A stretch of DNA of 64,000 bases from JAKQEM01 sp964391185 (lineage in GTDB: Bacteria > Patescibacteriota > Gracilibacteria > Peribacterales > Peribacteraceae): assembly GCA_964391185.1 (NCBI GenBank), contig CAYMIX010000002.1, forward strand, positions 62,001 through 126,000, given 5' to 3'. Made by a program: the position numbers and the translations under genes. Below, one piece after another: positions 48,411-55,374 of this stretch; position 1 is the first letter of the stretch, and every line of letters begins with the position of its first letter. The notes beneath the pieces were generated by a model that made no database searches, had not been told where the DNA came from, and was given only the letters and a program-made list of their open reading frames with translations.

Positions 48411-49145
48411 ATGTCGTCGCTTTTCTCTATCATCGGCCAGTCGTACGCATTTTGCAGGAAGCAACACGCCATCGCGCACGCGACCTTCTGGTTTCTGTTT
48501 TTGCCATCGCTTGCGACAGCACTCTTAGCTGATTATGCATTGATCAATAAAGCATTCATTCATCAGCGCCCGGAAATAAATATTCTCTTAAATTTGGCAT
48601 ACGTCGCATTTAGCTTAATGATCGTATGGGGAACGGTGTGCGTACTACACATTGGGAAGCGCTTACTACAGGCAAAATCTGGCCGAACACGGTCGTCATT
48701 CAAAACAGTTCGCATGCAGGCGGGGCCATTCTTCATCCCCTTTTTGCTCACGAGTATTTTACGAAGTATCTTCACAATGCTCTGGACCCTTCTCTTGATA
48801 GTCCCAGGAATCATATATTTCGTCCGTACGCTGTTTTTCCCCGTTATCGTTATCTGTGAAGGCATCGCGTACAGGCCCGCTCTCAAGCGTAGCCAAGAGA
48901 TCGTCCGCGGACACACGATGTCCGTATTGTTAAATGCTCTCTGCCTCACCGTACTAACTTTCTTCCCCGCCGTCGCACTGGATCTCATCTTCTCGCACAT
49001 TGCAACAAACGCACCATTCGCCATACTTCTCGCCGCGAATGTCGCATCATCTATCCTCACATCGTTTGCACTCGTACTTTATTTGCTCAGCTTGATTCAA
49101 CTGTTCGATTACTATCGTCCACCTACGGGGCCGGTGTCGAATTGA
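48411..49145 (+). CDS. Multi-pass membrane protein (YciC/GDPD-membrane-domain-like)
   Basis: 244 residues with six TM helices (~25-45, 55-75, 105-135, 140-165, 180-200, 210-235). Features of the DUF975/glycerophosphoryl-diesterase membrane domain class: FIPFLLTSILRSIFTMLWTLLLIVPGIIYFVRTLFFPVIVICEGIAYRPALKRSQEIVRGH, i.e. the 'iPGi...r..f...ii..eg..~~A~~rS..l..g' pattern. The role is unknown, possibly envelope homeostasis. Its end overlaps the convergent gene by 34 bp. Confidence 0.7.
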   Translation: MSSLFSIIGQSYAFCRKQHAIAHATFWFLFLPSLATALLADYALINKAFIHQRPEINILLNLAYVAFSLMIVWGTVCVLHIGKRLLQAKSGRTRSSFKTVRMQAGPFFIPFLLTSILRSIFTMLWTLLLIVPGIIYFVRTLFFPVIVICEGIAYRPALKRSQEIVRGHTMSVLLNALCLTVLTFFPAVALDLIFSHIATNAPFAILLAANVASSILTSFALVLYLLSLIQLFDYYRPPTGPVSN

Positions 49146-49564
49146 TTACGGACGACGTCTGTTCCAATAAAACCCGAACCGATAAATACTTCCATACTAA
49201 TCATATCGTCAATGCGCTGGCGAACAGCAATCGTATTTTGGCTTACCCCATTCAATAACTCTTCCATATTTCTTTGTAATGTTTCACGATTCGTCACGCC
49301 CCATAGCACCTGATTATCCTGAACAAGATCAACGGATGAATTATGCCCATCCACGCCTTCACTTATTTCAATAAAACGACTTTCGACCATGTACGGAATT
49401 TGCTCCATACGATCAACTAAAGGCGTTTCACCAATTTCGTGTTGTGCTAGCCGAAAACGAATTTTCTGCTTTATGGCTTCATCAAGATCATTGCGCTCCA
49501 AAAACTTCTCAAGAAGTTCAGGATAAAAATTTTCATCTGGCACGTATCTTTGAGCTTCAGACAT
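49112..49564 (-). CDS. Uncharacterised soluble protein
   Basis: 150 residues from the ATG at 49564, with TATCTT exactly 6 nt upstream. Helical, acidic: VPDENFYPELLEKFLERNDLDEAIKQKIRFRLAQHEIGETPLVDRMEQIPYMVESRFIEI, then NMEELLNGVSQNTIAVRQRIDDMISMEVFIGSGFIGTDVV. No TM or signal. Family not recognised. Confidence 0.65.
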   Translation of the reverse strand: MSEAQRYVPDENFYPELLEKFLERNDLDEAIKQKIRFRLAQHEIGETPLVDRMEQIPYMVESRFIEISEGVDGHNSSVDLVQDNQVLWGVTNRETLQRNMEELLNGVSQNTIAVRQRIDDMISMEVFIGSGFIGTDVVRNQFDTGPVGGR

Positions 49565-49614
49565 GACGTTAAGATAGAGAAATTTCCTCAAAAAAAGAAT
49601 ACAATTCATCCTCT

Positions 49615-50442
49615 ATGACCTGGGGTTTAGCTTTATCTGGCGGCGCAGCGTATGGCTTGGCGAATGCCGGCGTATTGAAAGTACTTGAACACGAAGGACT
49701 CAAGCCCAACTACATTGCAGGAAGTAGTATGGGTGCCATCGTCGGGGCGCTGTATGCATTTACCGGATCGACCGCAGTACTCGATGAACTCACATCATCT
49801 CTCACGATGCGCAATGTCGCGCGCTGGAGCGATGAGCCACTCAAGAATGGCTTACACGGCGGAATCTTTAGCCAAGAAATTTCGAAACACATCCACGATA
49901 TTGTGGGCGATGCGACGATTGGAGACTGCAAAATCCCCTTCGTCTGTATCGCGGGACGCGTAAAAGCTCCCATCACGTGGCACAAGATCGTCATGCCAGG
50001 ATTTGCTGATGAAGTGACTGCGAGCATCGAACCAGTAACGTTTGAACCTGAGACAAAACTGCTCGAGGCTCTGATGGCAACGAGTGCGATTCCGGTCATT
50101 TTCTCACCAGTAAAGATCGCAGAAGAGGAATATATCGATCTCGTGCATTTTGGGGCGATCCCCGCTCGCTCACTTCGAGCTGTCTATCATCCTGATGTCA
50201 TCATCGGAACAAATACGACGCCAGTGTACAAAGATCTAATGAAGTACTTGCCGCAAGGCTGGCAAGAATTCATGCAGCGTGGCTACAACGAAATGGCGAT
50301 AAGCAAAGATGCTTGTGACCTTGTCATTTCACCGGCAATGACCGGTGCACCATTCAGGTTTGATAAAGCAGCAGAATTTGTGAAGGCGGGCGAAGAGGCT
50401 GTCGAACAAGCGCTATCGGATATCAAAAAACTCATTTCATAA
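49615..50442 (+). CDS. Patatin-like phospholipase with altered Asp motif
   Basis: 275 residues. Oxyanion loop LSGGAAYGLANAGVLKVLEHEG, nucleophile GSSMGAIVGALYAF (Ser in GxSxG), then a helical part. Where patatins have Y-x-D-G-G/A, this protein reads YIDLVHFGAIPARSL: the Asp is in place but the following Gly pair is Leu-Val. The active-site dyad may still work. Patatins hydrolyse acyl lipids; here the substrate is unknown. TACAAT lies 9 nt upstream of the ATG. Confidence 0.85.
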   Translation: MTWGLALSGGAAYGLANAGVLKVLEHEGLKPNYIAGSSMGAIVGALYAFTGSTAVLDELTSSLTMRNVARWSDEPLKNGLHGGIFSQEISKHIHDIVGDATIGDCKIPFVCIAGRVKAPITWHKIVMPGFADEVTASIEPVTFEPETKLLEALMATSAIPVIFSPVKIAEEEYIDLVHFGAIPARSLRAVYHPDVIIGTNTTPVYKDLMKYLPQGWQEFMQRGYNEMAISKDACDLVISPAMTGAPFRFDKAAEFVKAGEEAVEQALSDIKKLIS

Positions 50443-50478
50443 ACACACCCACTTTTCGTGTGAGATGAATGTATGTCC

Positions 50479-50823
50479 TCACTTCGATACGTGCTCTACC
50501 AACTTCTTGAACGTCTCTGGCTCGTGAATAGCGAGCTCGGAGAGAACCTTACGGTCGAGCTTAATGCCCTTCTTAGAAAGCTGGTTGATGAAGATGGAAT
50601 ACTTTCCACCTGCCTCGCGGATAGCTGCGTTAAGACGAACAATCCACAATGAGCGGAAGTTGCGTTTCTTCTTGCGGCGATCCATGAATGCGTGCTGACC
50701 CGCCTTGATCATGCGCTCCTTAGCTTTCACGAAAGTGCTGTGGCCAAGGCCCTGATACCCCTTGGTGAGCTTCTTTACTTTCTTGTGCCTGCGATGACGG
50801 ACGACGCCGCGCTTAGTACGCAT
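50479..50823 (-). CDS. rplT: 50S ribosomal protein L20
   Basis: 114 residues from the ATG at 50823: MRTKRGVVRHRRHKKVKKLTKGYQG and FRSLWIVRLNAAIREAGGKYSIFINQLSKKGIKLDRKVLSELAIHEPETFKKLV. It starts 1 bp after rpmI, in the conserved infC-rpmI-rplT order. In other bacteria L20 represses this operon by binding the mRNA. Confidence 0.97.
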   Translation of the reverse strand: MRTKRGVVRHRRHKKVKKLTKGYQGLGHSTFVKAKERMIKAGQHAFMDRRKKKRNFRSLWIVRLNAAIREAGGKYSIFINQLSKKGIKLDRKVLSELAIHEPETFKKLVEHVSK

Positions 50824-50824
50824 G

Positions 50825-51019
50825 TTAGAGAGACGGGAGGAGTTGTCTGATATTGGCAATGTTCGTCGGGTGCAACATCAACGTGCGGTTCTTGCGCTTT
50901 TGACGCTTGCTCTTTTGCGACAGCAAGTGACTGCGGCCGTGGCGCTTCATGGCGAGTTTGCCAGAACCAGTCTTGCGAACTCGTTTCTTAGCGCCGCTGT
51001 GTGACTTAAGCTTACCCAT
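50825..51019 (-). CDS. rpmI: 50S ribosomal protein L35
   Basis: 64 residues: MGKLKSHSGAKKRVRKTGSGKLAMKRHGRSH ... LHPTNIANIRQLLP. Typical length and motif. Downstream of infC after a 150-bp gap that holds repeat copy 2. Confidence 0.97.
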   Translation of the reverse strand: MGKLKSHSGAKKRVRKTGSGKLAMKRHGRSHLLSQKSKRQKRKNRTLMLHPTNIANIRQLLPSL

Positions 51020-51082
51020 AGGAAAAATTCGGACGAACGGGGCGGCAGTATACGGAAATCTAACTAGTGTGCAAAGGGAAAA

Positions 51083-51163
51083 TTACTAAGTAATAAGGGT
51101 ATTGGGGGTATTGGGGGTAAGGAGGGCACCCTAAATACACCCCATACTCCCCTTACTTAAACA
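51083..51163. repeat. AAGTAAGG-type repeat unit, copy 2 (between infC and rpmI)
   Basis: Its complement begins aagtaaggggagtatggggt, matching copy 1 at 48057. It contains gggtattgggggtattgggggtaaggag tandem words and can fold end to end. It splits the infC-rpmI operon. Confidence 0.65.
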
Positions 51164-51169
51164 CAAGAA

Positions 51170-51718
51170 TTATTTAGCAGCTGGCCGCATGACGGCAATA
51201 AATTGATTCCCCTGCATCTTTACGTCCTGTTCTACCTCTGCGACGTCTTTGAGGCTTTCCATAAGGCCTTTGAGCTTCTGGATCGCGTAGTTCTTGTTTG
51301 TAAGCTCGCGTCCGCGGAGGCGAACGGCGAACTTCACCATGTGGCGTTCACCAAGGAATTCCTTCGCACGATCGATCAAACGGTCCAAATCGTGCTTTTC
51401 TGTACGAAAACCGAAGCGCAACATTTTGGTTTCTGACTGCTTGCTGTGTGCCTTCTGCTTCTTTTCCTTCTTTTGGAGCTGATACAGGAAGTGACCGAAA
51501 TCCCCGATCTTCACCACCGGTGGCACTGCTTTAGGCGATACTTCAATAAGATCCATCTCCAATGCCTTCGCACGAGCAATAGCCTCGGCAATCGGGAGCT
51601 TTTCTGCGTCGCCTTCATCGCTGATAAGCAACACTTCAGGTACCGTGATTTGCTCATTCATGCGAGGTCGCTTTTCGAGCTTCTGCTGATTTTTTCCGTA
51701 CGGGTGGCGCTGGCGCAA
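51170..51718 (-). CDS. infC: Translation initiation factor IF-3
   Basis: About 182 residues if the TTG at 51718 is used; the conserved MNEQITVPEVLLISDEG lies 20 codons further in and could be the start (ATG at 51661). Features: PIAEAIARAKALEMDLIEVSPKAVPPVVKIGDFGHFLYQLQKKEKKQKA, then the C-domain KMLRFGFRTEKHDLDRLIDRAKEFLGERHMVKFAVRLRGRELTNK. IF3 proofreads start codon choice, and a rare start codon in infC is a common autoregulatory device; in E. coli IF3 also discriminates against leaderless mRNAs, which is of note here. Confidence 0.94.
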   Translation of the reverse strand: MRQRHPYGKNQQKLEKRPRMNEQITVPEVLLISDEGDAEKLPIAEAIARAKALEMDLIEVSPKAVPPVVKIGDFGHFLYQLQKKEKKQKAHSKQSETKMLRFGFRTEKHDLDRLIDRAKEFLGERHMVKFAVRLRGRELTNKNYAIQKLKGLMESLKDVAEVEQDVKMQGNQFIAVMRPAAK

Positions 51719-51803
51719 ACAAAAAATGGGGAATGGATGTGTTCAGAAACATATCGGAAATTGGCTTAATGGTCAATATTCTGACCGTTGTTCTTCGTTG
51801 ATT

Positions 51804-51833
51804 CGTTCTTCGAAGTCGAAGTAACGAAGAACG
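51804..51833. repeat. CGTTCTTCG...CGAAGAACG palindrome, copy at 51.8 kb
   Basis: Arms at 51804-51812 and 51825-51833 identical to those at 25165, with core aagtcgaagtaa. Lies between infC and the convergent-free 3' end of the next gene. Confidence 0.65.
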
Positions 51834-51835
51834 AG

Positions 51836-52702
51836 TTAACGTGCACGTACGTACGCGCTTAGAGTCATCGCCACATGAACAAGTCCATTCCCCGCGTCAC
51901 GGTACGCAGCAGTATCGACTGTCAGCAAGCGGGATGGCCACATCTTCTGCTCGCGCAAAATAGGACCCAAGTCTTTCATCAGTTCTTTTGCCTCACGTAA
52001 CTCATCAGAATAGAAGAAGTTCATGAGAGCAGTTTCCGATGCTGGAGACACGAATGACTTCTTCAATTGTTCCTCGTACGGCTTTGGCTCTTCGGCGTAA
52101 CGCAAGAGATCGGTACTGAGGAACTGCTCGAGTGCCGCAATGGCTGCAGGGTTTTCCTGTTCTGTCAGGGCAAGTGCAGCATCGATATCATCCTGCGAAA
52201 GGAGATCGCCGACTGTGAGCAATCCCGAAATATCTGTGAAAAGAAGGAGCTGTTTCAGACCGTCTGGCGTGAGGTCGGCTTCAAATGTGATAGGTAATGA
52301 TTGAACACCCTCGGAAACATCTTCGCGTTCCCCTATCCTGATATCAGAAAAAGATGTGAGTAAACGTTTCTGTTCCAAGTAGGAAAACACGACGTCGAAT
52401 GTTGCGAGCAAGCGATCGATGTCATCTTCCTGAGGAAGCACATACAAATGAAGGAGATCGAGTTGTGACCCGCCACGGACTTCTGCCTGCACCTCGGCAA
52501 TTTCATTTTGTTCCTGAAGAAGTGCGATACGCTTTTCCATTTGTGGAAGAGCAATTGCTGCAGGCAACCCCACTTCGCGCATATCGCGCACAGCTCCCGC
52601 ATGCATCCAGAGGAGTGCTGCAGAGCTCACAAGCATGCCTCCAGCGATCATCAGATGATGCTGAGAAGTGAGCCGTTGAAGGTTAGAGAGAAGCGATTTC
52701 AT
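51836..52702 (-). CDS. Membrane protein with PilO-like layout
   Basis: 288 residues from the ATG at 52702. Short N-terminus, one TM helix (~15-35, HHLMIAGGMLVSSAALLWM), a coiled-coil stretch (ALPQMEKRIALLQEQNEIAEVQAEV), then a large extracytoplasmic part with ferredoxin-like segments (LHLYVLPQEDDIDRLLATFDVVFSYLEQ; SLPITFEADLTPDGLKQLLLFTDI). This order is like PilO of type IV pilus/T2SS assembly, but there is no pilM or pilQ here and sequence identity cannot be judged. It forms a pair with the next gene upstream. Confidence 0.65.
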   Translation of the reverse strand: MKSLLSNLQRLTSQHHLMIAGGMLVSSAALLWMHAGAVRDMREVGLPAAIALPQMEKRIALLQEQNEIAEVQAEVRGGSQLDLLHLYVLPQEDDIDRLLATFDVVFSYLEQKRLLTSFSDIRIGEREDVSEGVQSLPITFEADLTPDGLKQLLLFTDISGLLTVGDLLSQDDIDAALALTEQENPAAIAALEQFLSTDLLRYAEEPKPYEEQLKKSFVSPASETALMNFFYSDELREAKELMKDLGPILREQKMWPSRLLTVDTAAYRDAGNGLVHVAMTLSAYVRAR

Positions 52703-52726
52703 AAGAAGATAAACACATAGTAAGTT

Positions 52727-52756
52727 TGCCCTTCGTCTCCGCTCAGGGTGACACTT
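52727..52756. repeat. GTGTCACCCTGAGC-type repeat supplying a stop codon
   Basis: On the minus strand gtgtcaccctgagcggagacgaagggc. Its first part is read as V-S-P-stop by the upstream gene (52743-53354). Same family as 46219-46284. Confidence 0.65.
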
Positions 52757-53354
52757 TTTGGTTGATGACGAACTGAAGAACGAACGGCGAATGGAATGAA
52801 CCATCGTCCAATTGTTCACGAGTGAAGGAAGGTTTATCGAGATCGGAAATAAACGAAAGTTTGGAAACTTCTTCGACAAATGCAGCAAGTACCGTCATCG
52901 ATCGAGTACCGATATTTCGCACATCACCTTCGACGGTGACGCTTAATCCATCAATCGAGATTTTGGAGACTGCTACGGCGTCTGCTTCGTCACCCAAGCG
53001 CGATGCTGCCTGGCGCAATTCTTCACGTATATCTGTAAGTGAAAGCTGTCCGATTTTTTCCTGTTTGAGAGCGGTGTACGTTTCATCGGTGATTGGCAAA
53101 ACCAAACGCACGCGTTCGCCTTCCTGTTGAGAAAGGTCCGCTGCCAATTGTTTCTGATATGCAACGATCTGACGTGGGTTCATCGAAAGACCACTCTGCT
53201 GATGGAGTTGCGTGAAGCGTGGCAGAAGGAATACATAGGAGATCAATAACAACGTAAACAGCACACCCGAAAACGTGAGCATTGGCATGGCCATTCGCTC
53301 TACGATTGCAGCTTTGAGAGGAGCCGTTTCTGGTGTTTGTTCGAGTTCAGACAT
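52743..53354 (-). CDS. Membrane protein with PilN/PilO-like layout, C-terminus in a repeat
   Basis: 203 residues. One TM helix (~24-45, MLTFSGVLFTLLLISYVFLL), a coiled segment (QIVAYQKQLAADLSQQEGERVRLVLPI), and an extracytoplasmic beta domain (VSKISIDGLSVTVEGDVRNIGTRSMTVLAAFVEEVSKLSFISDL). The start has TATAAT 8 nt upstream. The last codons and stop (VSP*) are provided by a GTGTCACCCTGAGC repeat, so the natural C-terminus may have been replaced. Functional partner of 51836-52702 by position and layout. Confidence 0.65.
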   Translation of the reverse strand: MSELEQTPETAPLKAAIVERMAMPMLTFSGVLFTLLLISYVFLLPRFTQLHQQSGLSMNPRQIVAYQKQLAADLSQQEGERVRLVLPITDETYTALKQEKIGQLSLTDIREELRQAASRLGDEADAVAVSKISIDGLSVTVEGDVRNIGTRSMTVLAAFVEEVSKLSFISDLDKPSFTREQLDDGSFHSPFVLQFVINQKVSP

Positions 53355-53402
53355 TTCCCCTTATTATAGCATAAATAGTCATATTCGACTATGGAAGGAC
53401 AT

Positions 53403-53430
53403 TTGACATACTTAAAAAGGGTGAAATAAT
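53403..53430 (+). promoter_or_regulatory. Promoter of orphan 53487
   Basis: TTGACA (53403-53408), 16-nt spacer, AATAAT (53425-53430). Confidence 0.65.
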
Positions 53431-53458
53431 GTCAAAGTTGTTCAGCAGACCATTCACA

Positions 53459-53472
53459 CCCCCCCCCCCCCC
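53459..53472 (+). promoter_or_regulatory. C14 homopolymer tract in the 5' leader
   Basis: Fourteen C, preceded by TTCACA and followed by GAAGGAG, the SD of the gene at 53487. The longest of three such leader tracts; a tract of this length is likely to vary by slippage. Confidence 0.7.
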
Positions 53473-53486
53473 GAAGGAGCTAATGC

Positions 53487-53858
53487 ATGCAATTGCTTTA
53501 TTGCCTGCCAGAGGAACGCGAAGAGTATCCGGAAATGGAGACTAACTGGAAGGCGTACCTGCGCGGACCACATTGGAACCTCGCCAAGTTCTGCGTCATC
53601 CAGGGACCTCAGGAAGAACTGGGCTTGATCTTTTCGACAAGCAACGAGCACGCCTCCATGGCTTCGCTCCTGCTGAAGAGCCTGGACCTTGATCGATCAG
53701 CCTTTCTCTATGCTGGGACGATGCTCCCAAGCAAGAGGCAGTTCGCATTTGGTTCCATCACCTGCTGCGAGCAATTTGGCAAAGATGAGCCTGCGGATCC
53801 CGATACGGCAAAGCAGAAGCTGCTCGACGCGCTGAAGCATGACAAGATCATCAACTGA
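53487..53858 (+). CDS. Orphan soluble protein with C14 leader
   Basis: 123 residues, start set by AAGGAG 7 nt upstream. No signal or TM. MQLLYCLPEEREEYPE, WKAYLRGPHWNLAKFCVIQGPQEELGLIFSTSNEHASMASLLLKSLDLDRS, a Cys pair ITCCEQFG and a charged end. Alpha/beta, perhaps a small regulatory or binding domain. No family recognised. Own promoter and terminator. Confidence 0.7.
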   Translation: MQLLYCLPEEREEYPEMETNWKAYLRGPHWNLAKFCVIQGPQEELGLIFSTSNEHASMASLLLKSLDLDRSAFLYAGTMLPSKRQFAFGSITCCEQFGKDEPADPDTAKQKLLDALKHDKIIN

Positions 53859-53871
53859 ATAACATACGAAT

Positions 53872-53906
53872 CCCCATCCGGCCATCCGGCTGGGGTTTCT
53901 TTTTTA
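53872..53906 (+). terminator. Rho-independent terminator
   Basis: CCCCAtCCGG-ccat-CCGGcTGGGG followed by TTTCTTTTTT. The T-run overlaps the stop region of the convergent TrmB gene. Confidence 0.85.
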
Positions 53907-54689
53907 TTTCTTTTTTTGCGACGAAGAACTCATCGCCCACAACACTTCAAACCACGCTTTAAACGCATCAGCCAAGTACGCATTTTCGATACGCACAATG
54001 GTCGATTCATCGTCATAGGCGAAGAGCGCAATCACATCACCGAAGATCACCGTATCAGTCTTGAACTGAATGTTCTTTGGAATGATGCGAACTTCGTAAT
54101 CTTCATGCTGCGGGACATCACGGATGTACTCACGAGCCATGGGATTATCAACCATGAGATCCCGTCCACGGAGATTAATGTCTTGACCAAAAATGCGCGC
54201 AACAATGTTTCCATCGAAGGTGTTATACATTGATTCCGCATTGAGCATCCCCACGAAATCATGCACGAGGATTTCCTTATAGATTTGGCGCATTCCTTCC
54301 AAGCCTTGCAGCATGGTGACCCGAGGTTTCCCAGGCAATGGCGACGTGAGGCCTGAGAGCATCGGTAACACACCTTGAATAAGCGGTTCCAAGGACTTCA
54401 ATTCACGCTCGCGGTCCTGCACGAATGTGAGCAGCCGCTCAGGCGGTTCTGCGACGAAGTGAATCACCGCTCCCCGCTCGATTTCGGAGACTAATCCTTT
54501 CTCTCCCAAGCTACGCAGTATCAGATACGTATGGCTGCGGGATTGCTTGGCTGCCTTTGCCACCTGTGTGGCACGGGCCATTTTGAGCGGCAATACAGCC
54601 AGGTAAATCTCGATCTCTTTATCATCTAAGCCAATACGTCGCAGAAGAGGACGAATGGAGTCTGAAGCGGCGGAAGAAGTGCGTGGCAT
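53904..54689 (-). CDS. TrmB-family transcriptional regulator 2
   Basis: 261 residues. N-terminal winged helix (IRPLLRRIGLDDKEIEIYLAVLPLKMARATQVAKAAKQSRSHTYLILRSLGEKGLVSEIERG) and the TrmB effector domain (RVTMLQGLEGMRQIYKEIL; TVIFGDVIALFAYDDESTIVRIENAYLADAFKAWFEVLW). The promoter region holds a perfect palindrome GTCTATAATTATAGAC (54695-54710) overlapping the -10 region. A second site of the same form (54761-54776) lies before the divergent micro-gene 54867, so both are likely targets. Confidence 0.88.
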   Translation of the reverse strand: MPRTSSAASDSIRPLLRRIGLDDKEIEIYLAVLPLKMARATQVAKAAKQSRSHTYLILRSLGEKGLVSEIERGAVIHFVAEPPERLLTFVQDRERELKSLEPLIQGVLPMLSGLTSPLPGKPRVTMLQGLEGMRQIYKEILVHDFVGMLNAESMYNTFDGNIVARIFGQDINLRGRDLMVDNPMAREYIRDVPQHEDYEVRIIPKNIQFKTDTVIFGDVIALFAYDDESTIVRIENAYLADAFKAWFEVLWAMSSSSQKKK

Positions 54690-54694
54690 ATGTT

Positions 54695-54710
54695 GTCTAT
54701 AATTATAGAC
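54695..54710. promoter_or_regulatory. Palindromic operator 1 (GTCTA-N6-TAGAC)
   Basis: GTCTATAATTATAGAC, perfect 16-bp palindrome 5 bp upstream of the TrmB-2 start codon and containing its TATAAT/TATAGA -10 sequence. Binding would block transcription of the regulator. Confidence 0.7.
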
Positions 54711-54760
54711 ATTACGACTTTATAAGTAAAGAAAGGGCTTATATTAGATGTTATTTGTTG

Positions 54761-54776
54761 GTCTAGTTTAATAGAC
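54761..54776. promoter_or_regulatory. Palindromic operator 2 (GTCTA-N6-TAGAC)
   Basis: GTCTAGTTTAATAGAC, same half-sites and spacing as operator 1, 50 bp away. It overlaps the TAGACA -35-like element of the micro-gene at 54867. Confidence 0.65.
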
Positions 54777-54866
54777 AAAATACATATTCGATGTCATAAT
54801 GGCATTGCACAGTCAATCAACGTGAGAGACGTGCACTAGTCATTCACTTCAAGAAGGAATAACGCA

Positions 54867-54968
54867 ATGAAACACGACGAGATTGGGCTGATGCTTCTGG
54901 TGACCGTTATCGGATTCGGAATTATCGTGATTGGAATCATCGTGGCCCACACGATCCGCATGTGGTGA
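54867..54968 (+). CDS. 33-residue membrane microprotein, putative TrmB target
   Basis: MKHDEIGLMLLVTVIGFGII... one TM helix (~7-27) followed by HTIRMW. AAGGA 8 nt before the ATG, and a terminator right after, so this very short frame is a complete transcription unit. Operator 2 lies ~90 bp upstream. No function known; a membrane-complex modulator or a toxin are options. Confidence 0.65.
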   Translation: MKHDEIGLMLLVTVIGFGIIVIGIIVAHTIRMW

Positions 54969-55005
54969 ATGATCCGCTCAAGCCCTCGCGGCCTGAGCAC
55001 CCCGA

Positions 55006-55036
55006 ACTCTAGTCGATGGACTAGGGTTTTTCTTTT
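55006..55036 (+). terminator. Terminator of micro-gene 54867
   Basis: ACTCTAGTC-gatg-GACTAGGGT followed by TTTTTCTTTTG. Confidence 0.85.
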
Positions 55037-55045
55037 GTTAAAAAT

Positions 55046-55234
55046 TCACCGCACTCCCACCTTCTTTTTTAAACGTGTGATCTGGCGACCATGGGCTTTC
55101 ATGATTGAAATATTTTTATCTATATTATGAAGATGAATCAGAATCTGATCGATTTTATTCTTTAGATGATCGAATTCTTTATCCGTTCCATCAGATTCTT
55201 GTGCGAAGGTAATTTGAAATTCATCTTTTTTCAT
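55046..55234 (-). CDS. Small coiled-coil protein
   Basis: 62 residues, MKKDEFQITFAQESDG then a heptad-like helix (FDHLKNKIDQILIHLHNIDKNISIMKAHGRQITRLKKKVGVR). No TM. Resembles small SlyX/'DUF' coiled coils but unassigned. The ATG at 55234 is preferred; the upstream frame lacks support. Confidence 0.6.
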   Translation of the reverse strand: MKKDEFQITFAQESDGTDKEFDHLKNKIDQILIHLHNIDKNISIMKAHGRQITRLKKKVGVR

Positions 55235-55374
55235 AGGACTTCCGAGGCTATGTGATGCTTTTTGCAAAAACAAGACCTAGCGCTTTAAAGCACTAAAGCA
55301 TCAGCCGTATTTCCGTAGACACTCCCTATTATTCCAGTACTCTATTATTCCAGTATTCTATTTCCCCCTTTCCG

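Noticed and set aside
51836..52888. Longer reading of the PilO-like gene from 52888
   Set aside because: The added part (with KKCHPERRRR) is translated repeat and overlaps the upstream gene; ATG 52702 precedes the TM helix.
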